A stretch of DNA of 46,857 bases. Source: Patescibacteria group bacterium (GTDB lineage Bacteria; Patescibacteriota; Minisyncoccia; UBA6257; JAKLIH01). The notes under the pieces are model-generated. The model was not told where the DNA came from. It saw nothing but the letters and a program-made list of their open reading frames with translations, and searched no databases. Position 1 is the first letter of the stretch; each line of letters begins with the position of its first letter. The position numbers and the translations under genes are program-made. Below, piece by piece: positions 21,925 through 30,568 of this stretch. The stretch spans positions 11,501-58,357 of the forward strand of contig JAKLIH010000003.1 of the NCBI GenBank assembly GCA_022709715.1, written 5' to 3'.

Positions 21925-22110
21925 CTATATAGTACTAACAACATCCATCGATCAAGCAATTTTTTTTATTCAATTAGCTGAGTCAATAGCCGATTGTTTT
22001 AAGAGATAAGCTTCACTAGAAGCTACTTTCTCTCCATTAGTTGCCTGAAGATATCATCTGTAATAGCCGGCGATATCTTTATAAATAACAAATCTTGACC
22101 TCATCATCAT
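21925..22110 (-). CDS. DUF1508 (YegP-like) small protein
   Basis: The 61-residue product reads through TGA as Trp on the minus strand. RFVIYKDIAGYYRWYLQATNGE and SSEAYLLKQSAIDS (shown in parts) match one DUF1508 repeat, whose members carry f.v.kd..G.yrW.L.A.NGe.i..Se.Y. The family is of unknown biochemical role and is linked to stress or envelope contexts in other bacteria. Three consecutive ATG codons (22110-22102) leave the exact start open. A minus promoter at 22184-22212 and a terminator at 21861 frame it. It is the only clear protein gene on this strand, and it is transcribed divergently from the S24 repressor. Confidence 0.85.
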
Positions 22111-22183
22111 GATTATTTTATGTTTTGTTAAATTTATTAATGTCGATCTAAAATAGAGCCGACCCAAGCTATTTATAGATAGT

Positions 22184-22212
22184 AATTTAGCATAGTTTTT
22201 AGCTATTGTCAA
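22184..22212 (-). promoter_or_regulatory. Promoter of the DUF1508 gene
   Basis: On the minus strand TTGACA (22212-22207), 17 bases, TAAATT (22189-22184). It leaves a leader of about 70 bases before the ATG cluster. Confidence 0.6.
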
Positions 22213-22246
22213 CAAAATCAAATTGTCAAATTTATTTCTTTTATTG

Positions 22247-22275
22247 TTGACAAATCCAATATATTTTGTTAGACT
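22247..22275 (+). promoter_or_regulatory. Promoter of the S24 repressor gene
   Basis: TTGACA, 17 bases, TAGACT. It lies back to back with the DUF1508 promoter, so one repressor could control both directions. Confidence 0.6.
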
Positions 22276-22302
22276 GATCTAAATAGAAATAAATATTTAA
22301 AT

Positions 22303-22980
22303 ATGCATATAATACAAGAAAAAATCCTTAATATGATTAAAGAAAACCCTATCAAAAAAGGTGATTTTAGAAGAATCGGCTCTTTAATTGGAGAATCACA
22401 CCCTTTTAAAATATCTTATCATATCAACAGGCTTATTAAAAATAATTTTATTTATACCAATAAAGATGGACTTTTATGTGCTACAATTTTAGGCCAAGAT
22501 AATAACAGGTTGTTTTCTATTCCGGTATTAGGCGAGGCTTCATGCGGCATCCCTAATATATTTGCGGAAATCAATTTTGCTGGATATATTCAGGTTTCGA
22601 AAAAATTATTAGAAGATATAGATGATATTAAAAATATAGTGGCGGTAAAAGCTTTTGGCAATTCTATGAATAAAGCAATCATTGGCGGTAAAAATGTTGA
22701 AGAGGGAGATTATGTTTTAGTCGATCTTAGTAAAACAAAGGGTTCACAAAAATATGTTTTAGCTGTTCATAATGGTTGTGCTGTAATTAAAAGATTGTAT
22801 AAAAACGAAAAGGAGCATATTTATTCTTTAGTATCTGAGTCAACGGAAAAACATCCACCAATTTTTATAAATCCAGACGAGGCGGATGATACTTTTGTTA
22901 ATGGATATGTTTTAGATGTAATTAAGAAACCGAAAGATAGTGAATGTGAAAATATAATTGAACCGATTGAAGAAGATTAA
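22303..22980 (+). CDS. LexA-like S24 family repressor
   Basis: The product has 225 residues. The N-terminal 60 residues form a winged-helix-like domain (KISYHINRLIKNNFIYTN). The S24 peptidase domain follows, with GNSM (catalytic Ser about 121) and Lys about 163 in AVIKRLY, the Ser-Lys dyad of self-cleaving LexA/CI repressors. The usual Ala-Gly cleavage site is Cys-Gly here (about 81-82, in GEASCGIPN). It is likely an SOS or accessory-region regulator that loses DNA binding when cleaved. It sits between the divergent DUF1508 gene and the TIR/HEPN genes. No TGA codons are used. Confidence 0.85.
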   Translation: MHIIQEKILNMIKENPIKKGDFRRIGSLIGESHPFKISYHINRLIKNNFIYTNKDGLLCATILGQDNNRLFSIPVLGEASCGIPNIFAEINFAGYIQVSKKLLEDIDDIKNIVAVKAFGNSMNKAIIGGKNVEEGDYVLVDLSKTKGSQKYVLAVHNGCAVIKRLYKNEKEHIYSLVSESTEKHPPIFINPDEADDTFVNGYVLDVIKKPKDSECENIIEPIEED

Positions 22981-23017
22981 AAGTCGAAAAAGTTAAGAAA
23001 AAATTAAAATAATTATT

Positions 23018-23695
23018 ATGTTACTTAAAGAAAGAAGAACCTTTCAAGTGGTTAATGATATAAGAGAGGCAATACTTAGTTCAACTTTAGATATTGGGGT
23101 TAGAGTAAATCATGATAATCAGATATTCCTAAATATTAAAAATAAATATTCAGAAGAAGAGGTTAATTATGCTTTTAGATGACTTGAGGGAGTCGGTTAT
23201 TTTGGCTATTTTAACGGTCAAAATACTTTTGAAGGGTACACCTTGACAACCAAAGGTTTTAATGAATGATTATTCCCTTATGGAAAAGTAAAACAAAAAA
23301 ATATTTTTATTTCTTATTCTACAAAAAATGATATTTTAGCTGGTAAGGTGCAAAAGAAATTAGAGGAATTTGGTTTTACTGTATTTTTGGCTCATAACGA
23401 TATAGAAATTGGTAATAAATGATTGGATAAAATAATAAGTGAATTATCGAGCTCAAATATTTTTATTGGTTTAGTAACAAAAGATTTTATAAATAGCTAT
23501 TATTGCCAACAAGAATTAGGGTTTGCATTAGCATCAAATAAAAAAATATTTAATTTTTATATTAATTTAAGTAAAAAAATTAATAAAGAGCTAGGATTTT
23601 GTTCTATATATCAAATAGAGAAAATTACTTGTGATACCGAAGATAAAATAGTAGAAGAAATATTAAAATATTGTCAAAAGCAATTAATTATCTAA
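23018..23695 (+). CDS. TIR-domain protein with N-terminal winged-helix-like region
   Basis: The product has 225 residues, with TGA-Trp codons at 23180, 23267 and 23420. Residues 1-90 look like a small helical or winged-helix domain (EEEVNYAFRWLEGVGYF). From about 94 a TIR domain begins: KNIFISYSTKNDILAGKVQ, FGFTVFLAHNDIEIGNKW, FIGLVTKDFINSYYCQQELGFAL. E166 in CQQE is at the position of the catalytic Glu of NAD-cleaving TIR enzymes. Bacterial TIR proteins of this kind act in anti-phage abortive infection by NAD depletion or signal synthesis. The next coding sequence is HEPN/Abi-like, which fits a defence role, but no sensor partner is obvious. Confidence 0.85.
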
Positions 23696-23697
23696 AA

Positions 23698-23811
23698 ATG
23701 AGAAAATTAAATTTTGATGAAAAATGAGAAAGATATAATAAATAATTAGAAAGTCGAATTAAAGAAAATTTAAAAAAGCTTGGGTTTAAGATAAAGTCAT
23801 GTCTTCATTAA
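23698..23811 (+). pseudogene. Possible 37-codon ORF interrupted by in-frame TAA
   Basis: ATG at 23698 gives MRKLNFDEKWERYNK (W by TGA), then TAA at 23743. In the same frame LESRIKENLKKLGFKIKS continues to the next TAA at 23809. Both halves look like coding sequence, so this may be a decayed small gene or the remnant of a larger one. It could also be a 15-residue leader. Evidence is weak. Confidence 0.25.
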
Positions 23812-24617
23812 ATCAAATATACAACAAATTAGGCTTATTACCTAAAATAGAAGAAGAAAAGGAGAAATTTTGCAATAGAGTTATTCAATTAATGAAAAAC
23901 CTGGATTCTCAAGATACTAATAAAAATTTTCTTAAACGTTTTTTAGTAATTTCTGGTATAAAAAATCATAGCTCATTAGAATATTGTTTTGATGAGGGCA
24001 CTTTTGAAAATTATATTTTATATTTAAATTATATTTTATATATGATATCTCAAAATGAAGAACTACCTTCTAATAAACAATTTAATCCAGGAATTATTAA
24101 TCTATGTAAAAAAGGCATTGAGACAATCTTTAAATTAACATTATTGAATTTAGGATATCTATATAAAGGCAATTATATAATTAAATCTGGTGCGAAGGAA
24201 TTAGATGAAAAATTAATTATTGATAATCTAGACTGGCTAATTGATTTCCCTAATGTTAGAAAAAATTTTAAAAAAGCAGTAGAGTTTAATGAAAGTAAAA
24301 ACTATGAAGATTGTTTAACAAACGCATATAGCGCGCTTGAAAATATAGTAAAAATAGTATTAGATAATAAAAAAATATTACACAACAATAAACAAATAAA
24401 TGCATTCCTCAAAAAAATTAATTTAGGACAATGAAACAATATAATAAAAAATTTTTGCGATATTGCAAATAATTTTTCTTCAAGGCATGGAAACGAAAAA
24501 GAAAAAACTAATACAAAAATAAAATTAACGCCAGAGTTAGCAGAATTTTATTTATATATGACAGGTAGTTTTATTAGATTAATTACACAAACTATTAAAG
24601 AAAACGAAAAAAATTAG
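23799..24617 (+). CDS. HEPN / abortive-infection C-terminal-like protein
   Basis: The product has 272 residues, helical throughout, with TGA-Trp at 24432. The N-terminal part (about 1-110) is of unknown fold. The C-terminal part (KAVEFNESKNYEDCLTNAYSALENIVKIVLD, quoted in pieces; then NNFSSRHGNEKEK and an ELAEFYLYMTGSFIRLI helix) resembles the Abi_C/HEPN domain, whose R...H-G motif is the RNase site; R and H are adjacent here. Such domains cleave RNA in abortive infection. It follows the TIR gene with only a short remnant between. The family call is by pattern only. Confidence 0.7.
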
Positions 24618-24649
24618 TTACCCATGTAGGCGAAAATGCTCAAATACTT

Positions 24650-24811
24650 ATGTTTCAGAATAAAAACAATATTTTATGTATACAAATGTTAATAACTCTA
24701 TGCGGAGAAGAAACTGGCAAATTAACTGATAAGTGTGTTAATTCTATTTATGGGAATTTGCTGTTCCAAAAATTAAAAAATAAAAATATTAAGAAAATTA
24801 TTAAAAAATAA
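24650..24811 (+). CDS. Possible small basic protein (53 aa)
   Basis: An ATG-TAA frame without Shine-Dalgarno has Cys and Lys-rich content and ends four bases before dut. The frame is open further upstream past 24617, so it may be a gene fragment. No family is recognised. The C-terminal half is almost only Lys, Asn, Ile and Leu, which AT-rich non-coding DNA can mimic. Confidence 0.25.
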   Translation: MFQNKNNILCIQMLITLCGEETGKLTDKCVNSIYGNLLFQKLKNKNIKKIIKK

Positions 24812-24814
24812 CTT

Positions 24815-25249
24815 ATGCCTAAAAATCTAACATACAAAAAAATTGATAAAAACTTACCAGATCCCAAATATCAAACAAAAGGTTCTGTTGGTTTTGATTT
24901 ATATTCAAGAATTGATATTACAATAAAACCACATCAAATTGAATTAGTTCCCACTAATTTAATTGTAAAAATACCAAAAGATTATTTTCTAATGATAACT
25001 TCCAGATCATCAACTCCAATTAAAAAACATCTTTTTGTAGCCAATGGTATTGGTGTCATTGATCAAGATTATCATGGCGATCAAGATGAAATAAAAGTAG
25101 AATTTTATAATTTTAGTAATAAATCAGTTAAAATCGAAAAAGGGGAAAGAATAGCCCAAGCATTATTAGTTAAAATTAGTACTCCAAAATTAAAATTACA
25201 AAATTTTAATAAAAAAATTTCAAGAGGAGGATTTGGAAGTACTAATTAA
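24815..25249 (+). CDS. dut: dUTP diphosphatase
   Basis: The 144-residue product is the normal trimeric-enzyme length. It hydrolyses dUTP to dUMP and pyrophosphate, which keeps uracil out of DNA and supplies dUMP for dTMP synthesis. The five family motifs are in order: GSVGFDLYS, SRSST, NGIGVIDQDYHGDQ, KGERIAQ and RGGFGSTN. The Asp and Tyr of motif 3 are present. There are no Trp codons. The neighbours are accessory genes, so it could be a host copy in the island or one brought by a mobile element. Confidence 0.95.
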   Translation: MPKNLTYKKIDKNLPDPKYQTKGSVGFDLYSRIDITIKPHQIELVPTNLIVKIPKDYFLMITSRSSTPIKKHLFVANGIGVIDQDYHGDQDEIKVEFYNFSNKSVKIEKGERIAQALLVKISTPKLKLQNFNKKISRGGFGSTN

Positions 25250-25268
25250 AAATTTTAAAATTTAATCT

Positions 25269-25547
25269 ATGTCAATTATAAAGAAAAAATGTTGACCAGA
25301 ATGATTTGATAAATTTTGTTCTGGTGAAAGAACATTTGAATTGCGTTTAGCTGATTTTGATTTAAAAGACAATGATATTTTATCATTTGAGGAATATAAT
25401 CCAAAAACAAAGAAATATACAGGTCGTGTTGCAAATTTTAAATGTTCAAAAGTAGAACATTCTGCACAAAATCCATTACAATTCTATAATATTAAAGATG
25501 TTGAAAAATATGGATTTTGAATAATAAAATTAGATAAACAAAATTAA
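25269..25547 (+). CDS. ASCH/DUF3850-like small protein
   Basis: The frame exists only with UGA as Trp (25293, 25302, 25518). The 92-residue product has K-CWPEWFDKFCSGERTFELRLADFDLKDNDIL (in parts) and EEYNPKTKKYTGRV. These fit the ASCH/DUF3850 pattern of K..p.yF..i.sG.KtfElR.nDr...GD.l.l.Eyd....YTGR. ASCH domains bind RNA or modified nucleic acids and are often carried by phages and accessory regions. It follows dut after 19 bases and precedes the metK leader. Confidence 0.75.
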
Positions 25548-25610
25548 ATATTTAATTAACACCAAATACTCTGTTCAGTCTAAAATATTATAACAAACAC
25601 ATACAAAATA

Positions 25611-25639
25611 TTGACATTTTTCAAAATCTATACTAAAAT
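25611..25639 (+). promoter_or_regulatory. Promoter of the metK leader
   Basis: TTGACA, 17 bases, TAAAAT, ending 11 bases before the first base of the riboswitch. Confidence 0.7.
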
Positions 25640-25650
25640 ATATTTGAAAA

Positions 25651-25752
25651 CTTATTAAGAGTGTAGGGAGGGAACTAGCCCGTTGATCTACCGACAACCT
25701 GCTTAATCAAAAAAGTAAGGTGCCAAATCTAGTCCCATACGGGAAAGATAAG
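25651..25752 (+). promoter_or_regulatory. SAM-I (S-box) riboswitch
   Basis: The sequence has the S-box signature in order: a closing P1 stem CTTATTAAGA / GATAAG, then GGGAGGGAACTAGCCCG, CCGACAACC, the AAGGTGCCAAATC junction and the final P4 hairpin TCCCATACGGGA. S-adenosylmethionine binding would stabilise P1 and favour the terminator that follows. It lies directly upstream of metK, the SAM synthetase, which fits feedback control by the product. Confidence 0.93.
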
Positions 25753-25773
25753 GTCGACAAATATTTCAAATAT

Positions 25774-25804
25774 TAAAACCACTTTCCCAAAAAGTGGTTT
25801 TTAA
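25774..25804 (+). terminator. Terminator of the SAM riboswitch expression platform
   Basis: AAACCACTTT (25776-25785) pairs with AAAGTGGTTT (25791-25800), followed by a short T run. It sits between the aptamer and metK. Confidence 0.85.
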
Positions 25805-25832
25805 AATTAATAAAATTTTTAAACTTTAAAAT

Positions 25833-26879
25833 ATGAAAACAGCCGAATTTGTTTCTCTAATGCATCCAGATAAAATCTGTGATCGCATTTCCGCCAGTAT
25901 ATTAGATGAATGTTTAAAACAAGATATTAATTCCAGAGTAGCAGTAGAAACTTTAGGTGGACATAAAAAGATTATTGTTATGGGTGAAATTACCACTAAT
26001 GCTAATATAGATCTAAAAAGTATAATTTCAAAAGAAATAAATAATAAATCTTTTGAAATCATCACTAATATTAATCATCAATCAAACGAAATAAAACAAG
26101 GTGTTGATTTGGGTGGAGCTGGTGATCAAGGTATTATGATTGGTTATGCTTGCAAAGATACAAAAAATTTCATGCCTCTTGAATATGAACTATCAAGAGA
26201 TTTATGTAAATGAATCTATAATGTATATCCTTATGACGGAAAAGTTCAAATTACTGTTGATGAGCAAAAAGTTAAAACTATTTTAGTTAGTTGAAGTAAA
26301 GTTTCTAAAAATGATTTAGAAAAAAGAATCAATGATTGATTTGTACAAAAATCTCAATCAAATGAAAAAATTAAAATAACAGAAGATTACAATCTTTTGA
26401 TTAATCCTATTGGTGATTGAAATCTTAATGGTTTTGATGCTGATACTGGTTTAACTGGTAGGAAAATTGTCATTGATTCTTATGGGCCAAGAGTTTCTGT
26501 TGGTGGCGGTGCTTTTAGTGGTAAAGACCCAACTAAAGTTGATTTATCAGGTGCTTTAATGGCTAGAAAATTGGCTGTGGATCTATTAAAGTCCATAGAT
26601 AGTTTTTATTCAGTTACTATTAGGGTTGCTTATGGTATTGGTATTGAAAAACCAATTATGCTTGAAGCCGATGTAGAATTTATTAAATATCCAACAGAAA
26701 ATCAAAAAACCAATTTTAATATTTTAAGAGGTCAAATGAGACACGCTGAAGATCCAAAAGCAATAATTGAAATGTTTTATCCCAATAATATTATTAAAAT
26801 ATTAGATCTTAAAAAGCCACAATACAAAGAACTTTCAAAATGAGGACATTTTGGTAATAATAACCTATGAGACAAATAG
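25833..26879 (+). CDS. metK: S-adenosylmethionine synthetase
   Basis: The 348-residue product makes SAM from methionine and ATP. Motifs are HPDKICDRIS, GAGDQGIMIGYA, DADTGLTGRKIVIDSYG (DAGLTGRK motif), GGGAFSGKDPTKVD and the C-terminal GHFGNNNLWDK. TGA encodes Trp at six or more sites, including both sides of the GHFG motif and the family's PWEK position. Oddities: Gly before HPDK is Met, the ISD of most enzymes is ISA, the DRS after TKVD is DLS, and the protein is shorter than the usual 380-400. The key Lys and Asp residues are kept. It is regulated by the S-box upstream. Confidence 0.95.
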
Positions 26880-26908
26880 TTGACTTTTTATACATTTTAA
26901 TGTAGAAT
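26880..26908 (+). promoter_or_regulatory. Promoter of the AbiE operon
   Basis: TTGACT, 17 bases, TAGAAT, 31 bases upstream of the antitoxin ATG. Confidence 0.6.
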
Positions 26909-26927
26909 TAGTATATAAAATATACTA
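26909..26927. promoter_or_regulatory. Palindromic operator at the AbiE promoter
   Basis: TAGTATAT-AAA-ATATACTA is a perfect 8-bp inverted repeat that begins right after the -10 box. AbiEi-type antitoxins repress their own promoters by binding inverted repeats, so this is the likely autoregulatory site. Confidence 0.6.
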
Positions 26928-26939
26928 AAACTGAATTAA

Positions 26940-27581
26940 ATGGGAAAAGAAATAAAAAACATAATAAATACAATAGTTTGTTTTACTAAAAAGAATTTAG
27001 AAACATATTTTAAGGGTAAAACCAATACATTTAATGCTCAAATAAAATATGCTCTTAAAAATGGCAACATTTTAAAGTTAAAAAATGGATTATATATATC
27101 TAAGGAATTTTATGATAAAGAATCAAATAAAACAGGACTATCTGAATACATTGCTTATCAACTTAAAAATCCATCATATTTAAGTTTAGAATATGTAATG
27201 CAAAAATATAATTTATTAACTGAAGGAATATATATTTTTACTTCAATTACAAGAAAAACTAAAAATATATATAAAAATTTATTAGGTACTTTTAAATATT
27301 CTAATATTAAAGATGAATTGTATTTTGGTTTTGAAAAAAGACAATTTGGAAAAAATATTTATTATGAAGCCAATAAAAGCAAAGCTGTATTTGATTATTT
27401 ATATCTTAAAAGAAACATAGGGTCAAAACTAAAGGAAGAAATTTTAGAAGGATTAAGAATTAATTGAATTAATTTTTCAATCAAAGATTTTGCATTATTT
27501 GATCAATATTGCCAAATATCAAAATCAAAAAAAATGATCCGCATTGCTAATATTTTAAAAAACAATATATATAAATTATAA
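26940..27581 (+). CDS. AbiEi-type antitoxin / transcriptional regulator
   Basis: The product has 213 residues. The N-terminal winged-helix part (NAQIKYALKNGNILKLKNGLYI) matches the AbiEi_4-type domain of type IV antitoxins. The middle (YIAYQLKNPSYLSLEYVMQKYNLL, in parts; then FTSITRK) is the typical SYvSleyaL...gLi.e....t.vt pattern. It should repress its own operon and oppose the nucleotidyltransferase toxin encoded three bases downstream. TGA-Trp is at 27465. Basic and Lys-rich, no membrane segment. Confidence 0.88.
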
Positions 27582-27584
27582 AAT

Positions 27585-28418
27585 ATGCTTTTAAAAGAAT
27601 TAAACGATATAATTATAGAACAAACAAAAAAAGGAGTTCAGAAACCAATTATTTTAAATCTTCTTAAAGAACATCTTCAATATTATTTTTTGAATTTTAT
27701 CTATAATTCAAATTATGGTAAAAATTTAATTTTTATTGGAGGTAGTGCTTTACGTATTTGTTATGGTCTAAATAGATTATCAGAGGATATTGATATGGAT
27801 ATAGAACTAAATACTACAATTAATAAACAACAACTCGCCGAAGATATTGTAAAATATTTTAAACAAACATATTTATTTGATAATTTAGAATATACTATAT
27901 CAGGTAAAGACGAGAAAATTTATTTTAAATTTCCAATATTAAAAGAATTAAATATATCGGATAATAGCGAATCCGATAAATTATATGTAAAACTAGAGAT
28001 TTCTGATATTATATCTAAAAGCTATAAAGTTGCATTAACTCCGATATCAAAATTAGGTTTTAACTTTATTGTTAAAAACTATGATTTAGAAACTCTAATG
28101 GCATCTAAAATCAATGCTATTTTTACGCGAAAATATATAAAAGGAAATGATGAAAATTATAATTTCAAAGGCAGAGATTATTTTGATTTACTTTGATATT
28201 TACAAAAAGGAATTAAACCCAATATGGATTTTATTAAAGATACTTTAAAAATTGATAATTTAGAAGAATTATATAAAAAACTTTATGATTTAATTCAGAA
28301 TTTAAATATCAAATACTTAGAAGAAGATTTATTACCTTTATTTGAAGATGGTGTTTTTATACAAAATTATTGTGAAAATTATAAACAAATGATTAAACAA
28401 TTTTTATTATGAAAATAA
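27585..28418 (+). CDS. AbiEii-type nucleotidyltransferase toxin
   Basis: The product has 277 residues. The DNA polymerase-beta-like motif GGSALR (52-57) and LSEDIDMDI with D68 and D70 give the GS...SxDxD active site, followed by KLEIS and a conserved Lys in MASKINAIFTRK. AbiEii-class enzymes transfer nucleotides, in some members to tRNA, and cause growth arrest in phage defence. A TGA at 28410, read as Trp, extends the end by two codons to TAA 28416, so the gene overlaps the radical SAM start by 10 bases. It is coupled to the antitoxin upstream. Confidence 0.92.
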
Positions 28419-29185
28419 TTAAAACTCAAGCTAAGGAAATATATACTAAAACAAAATTACCAGGATGTGATTATGTTTTAAATCAATACGTATCATGCCA
28501 ACATGCATGTACATATTGTTATGCTAAATTTATTTGTAAATGAAAGAAATATGGTAAATTTGGTACTTGGGTTGAAGCTAAAATAAATGCTCCAGAATTA
28601 GTAAAAGCCAAAATAATAAAAGGAGATATATTTATGAGTTCAATGTCTGATCCCTATCAACCAGTAGAAAAAGAATTAGAATTAACTAAAAAGATTTTAG
28701 AAAATCTAAATAAGGATGCCCGTTTATCAATTTTAACTAAATCGGATTTAGTTTTAAGAGATATTAATCTTTTAAAACAATTTAAAAATTTAGAAGTTGG
28801 TTTTACCATCAATGATTTTGAAGGAAAAACAAAAGATTTAATGGAACCATTTGCTCCAAATTATAAATTGAGATTAGAGGCCCTGAAAAAATTATCAAAA
28901 ATTGGTATTAAAACTTATGTTTTTGTAAGCCCAATAATTCCTGGTTTAATTAATTTGAAAAAAATAATTGATTCCACAAAAAACTATACAGATCATTATT
29001 GATTTGAATTTATGAATTTAAGAGGCGCTGGCCCTGAATTTGTAAAAATGATGGAAAAAGAATATCCAAATAGTTTAAAGATATTAAAAGATAAAAAATT
29101 AATGGATAACTATATCCAAGAATGTGTTAATATTATTAAACAATCAAAAATTAAATATGCTGGCATTGAACAGCATAATAAATAA
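28409..29185 (+). CDS. Radical SAM protein (SPL-like family)
   Basis: The product has 258 residues. CxxxCxxC is formed by C30, C34 and C37 in CQHACTYCYA, the iron-sulfur-binding motif. YVLNQYVSCQHACTYCYA and MSSMSDPYQPVEKEL are the pattern of the spore-photoproduct-lyase-like radical SAM family (Rv2578c-like), with unknown substrate. Its start overlaps the end of the AbiEii gene, an unusual operon partner for a toxin-antitoxin pair. TGA-Trp at 28541 and 29000. Whether it works with AbiE or is merely carried along cannot be told from sequence. Confidence 0.9.
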
Positions 29186-29194
29186 TGATATAAT
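29166..29194 (+). promoter_or_regulatory. Promoter of the BRO-family gene
   Basis: TTGAAC, 17 bases, TATAAT. The -35 lies inside the end of the radical SAM gene. Confidence 0.55.
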
Positions 29195-29233
29195 GTTATT
29201 AATATTTTAACTAAAAATTAATAATATATTAAT

Positions 29234-30079
29234 ATGAAAAAGCAAACAAAAAATAAAAACATAGCTCTATTTGAAGGTCAACAAATACGTCGTCATTGGG
29301 ATGAGAAAAAAGAATCATGATTTTTTGCCATATCTGATATCATAGCCGTTCTTACTAAAAGTATTGATCCAAGTGCATATTGAAGAAAATTAAAAGAAAG
29401 ATTATCTAAAGAAGGTTCCAATGAAACCGTGACAAAATGTCACGGGTTGAAAATGGTAGCAAAAGATGGGAAAATGAGGGAAACTGACGTAGCTGATGCA
29501 GAAACATTATTACGTATTATTCAATCAATTCCATCACCTAATGCCGAACCTTTTAAATTATGACTTGCAAAAGTTGGTTATGAAAGAATTCAAGAAACTA
29601 CTGACCCCGAAAGATCTATTAATAGGGCTAGAACAAACTGACAAAGAATGGGGCATAGCCAAAAATGAATACAACAAAGAATGATGGGACAAGAAATTAG
29701 AAATAAACTTACTGATTATTGAAAAGATAACGATGTAAAAAATCAAGATGAATATGCAATTTTAACAAATTTAATTCACAAAGAGTGGAGCGATTTAACG
29801 GTCAAAGAACATAAAGATTTGAAAAATCTAACAAACGAAAATTTAAGAGATCATATGTCAGATGCAGAATTAATATTTACTTCACTTGCCGAACTCTCGA
29901 CTCGTCAAATAGCTGAAACCATGAATTCAAAAGGATTAAAGGAAAATAAAATACCAGCTAAAAAGGGAGGACAAATAGCAAAACATGCAAGATTGGAATT
30001 AGAACAAAAAACTGGTCAAAAAGTAATTACTAAAAATAATTTTAAATTATCAAATATTAAAAGAAAAGATTTAAATTAA
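29234..30079 (+). CDS. BRO-N / DinD-like antirepressor family protein
   Basis: The product has 281 residues. The N-terminal BRO domain (IRRHWDEKKESWFFAISDIIAVLT, in parts; then AYWRKLKERLSKEGSNE) continues with DGKMRETDVADAETLLRIIQSIPSP and PFKLWLAKVGYERI, and a C-terminal DinD-like part with HMSDAELIFTSLAELSTRQIAE and GGQIAKHARLELEQ. Trp is given by TGA at seven or more conserved positions. Such proteins are phage-type antirepressors or DNA-damage-inducible proteins of bacterial chromosomes. It ends the defence-like region. No integrase or phage structural genes are near. Confidence 0.93.
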
Positions 30080-30134
30080 TACTTATAGAATTAAAAAATA
30101 TTTATTATAGATTATTAATTAAATTTTTAGCTAA

Positions 30135-30275
30135 TAGAAAATGGAGCCAATCACCGAAAGCTTTGTCAAGCTTCCTCTGGGCCATAGTTGTCATATTAAT
30201 GGCACTATAAAGCTACTCGGAATATTTCCTTTTGCTCGCCCGACTTGGTAACGACTCCAAACATATACTATCACA
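30135..30275 (-). ncRNA. Candidate structured RNA in the 30080-30383 spacer
   Basis: The segment is more GC-rich than its surroundings and can fold into several hairpins, for example GAAAGCTT / AAGCTTCC near 30156-30173. On the minus strand TTTACA, 17 bases, TAGTAT (about 30267-30295) could start a transcript of about 115 bases, ending at a GCC...GGC stem followed by a T-rich stretch near 30130. A + strand 35-36-residue frame (30141-30251) without Shine-Dalgarno is the alternative. The identity is unknown. Confidence 0.3.
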
Positions 30276-30320
30276 TTTATATATCTTTGTAAAACAAAGA
30301 AAAATATTATAATTTATCGA

Positions 30321-30349
30321 TTGTAATTTAAAATTAGATATGGTATAAT
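30321..30349 (+). promoter_or_regulatory. Promoter of the 30384 gene
   Basis: TTGTAA, exactly 17 bases, TATAAT. Confidence 0.7.
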
Positions 30350-30383
30350 AATAATTGGTAGATTTTACAGAAAGGAGGACGTT

Positions 30384-30560
30384 ATGACTCCAGAAGAATT
30401 TTATATACAGTTCGGGCTAATGGGTTATATCCGAAACGGTGGAGGTCGTAAATGGGGAGATCCACCCGAGCTAGATTTTTTTTCAATCAAAAGCAAACTA
30501 AGATCAAGCACAAATTCTTCGTCAAACGAAACCCCGCATGTTTACGACGATCCGAAATGA
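30384..30560 (+). CDS. Small protein, MT(P/A)xEF family member 1, ending at TGA
   Basis: A perfect Shine-Dalgarno (AAAGGAGGA) precedes ATG. Read to TGA 30558 the product has 58 residues, with its only internal Trp as TGG. If TGA is Trp, as elsewhere, the frame runs through the terminator hairpin to TAA at 30657 with a hydrophobic tail of no merit. A strong hairpin starting nine bases after TGA suggests TGA is the real end. The N-terminus MTPEEFYIQFGLMGY resembles that of the next gene (30706). Function unknown. Confidence 0.65.
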   Translation: MTPEEFYIQFGLMGYIRNGGGRKWGDPPELDFFSIKSKLRSSTNSSSNETPHVYDDPK

Positions 30561-30568
30561 TCGTTTAA

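Noticed and set aside
29234-30079. Prophage region around the BRO-family gene
   Set aside because: No integrase, capsid, terminase or lysis genes are nearby, and BRO/DinD-like proteins are common on chromosomes.
30141-30251. 36-residue + strand gene
   Set aside because: It has no ribosome-binding site, no family and lies in a foldable segment better explained as RNA.
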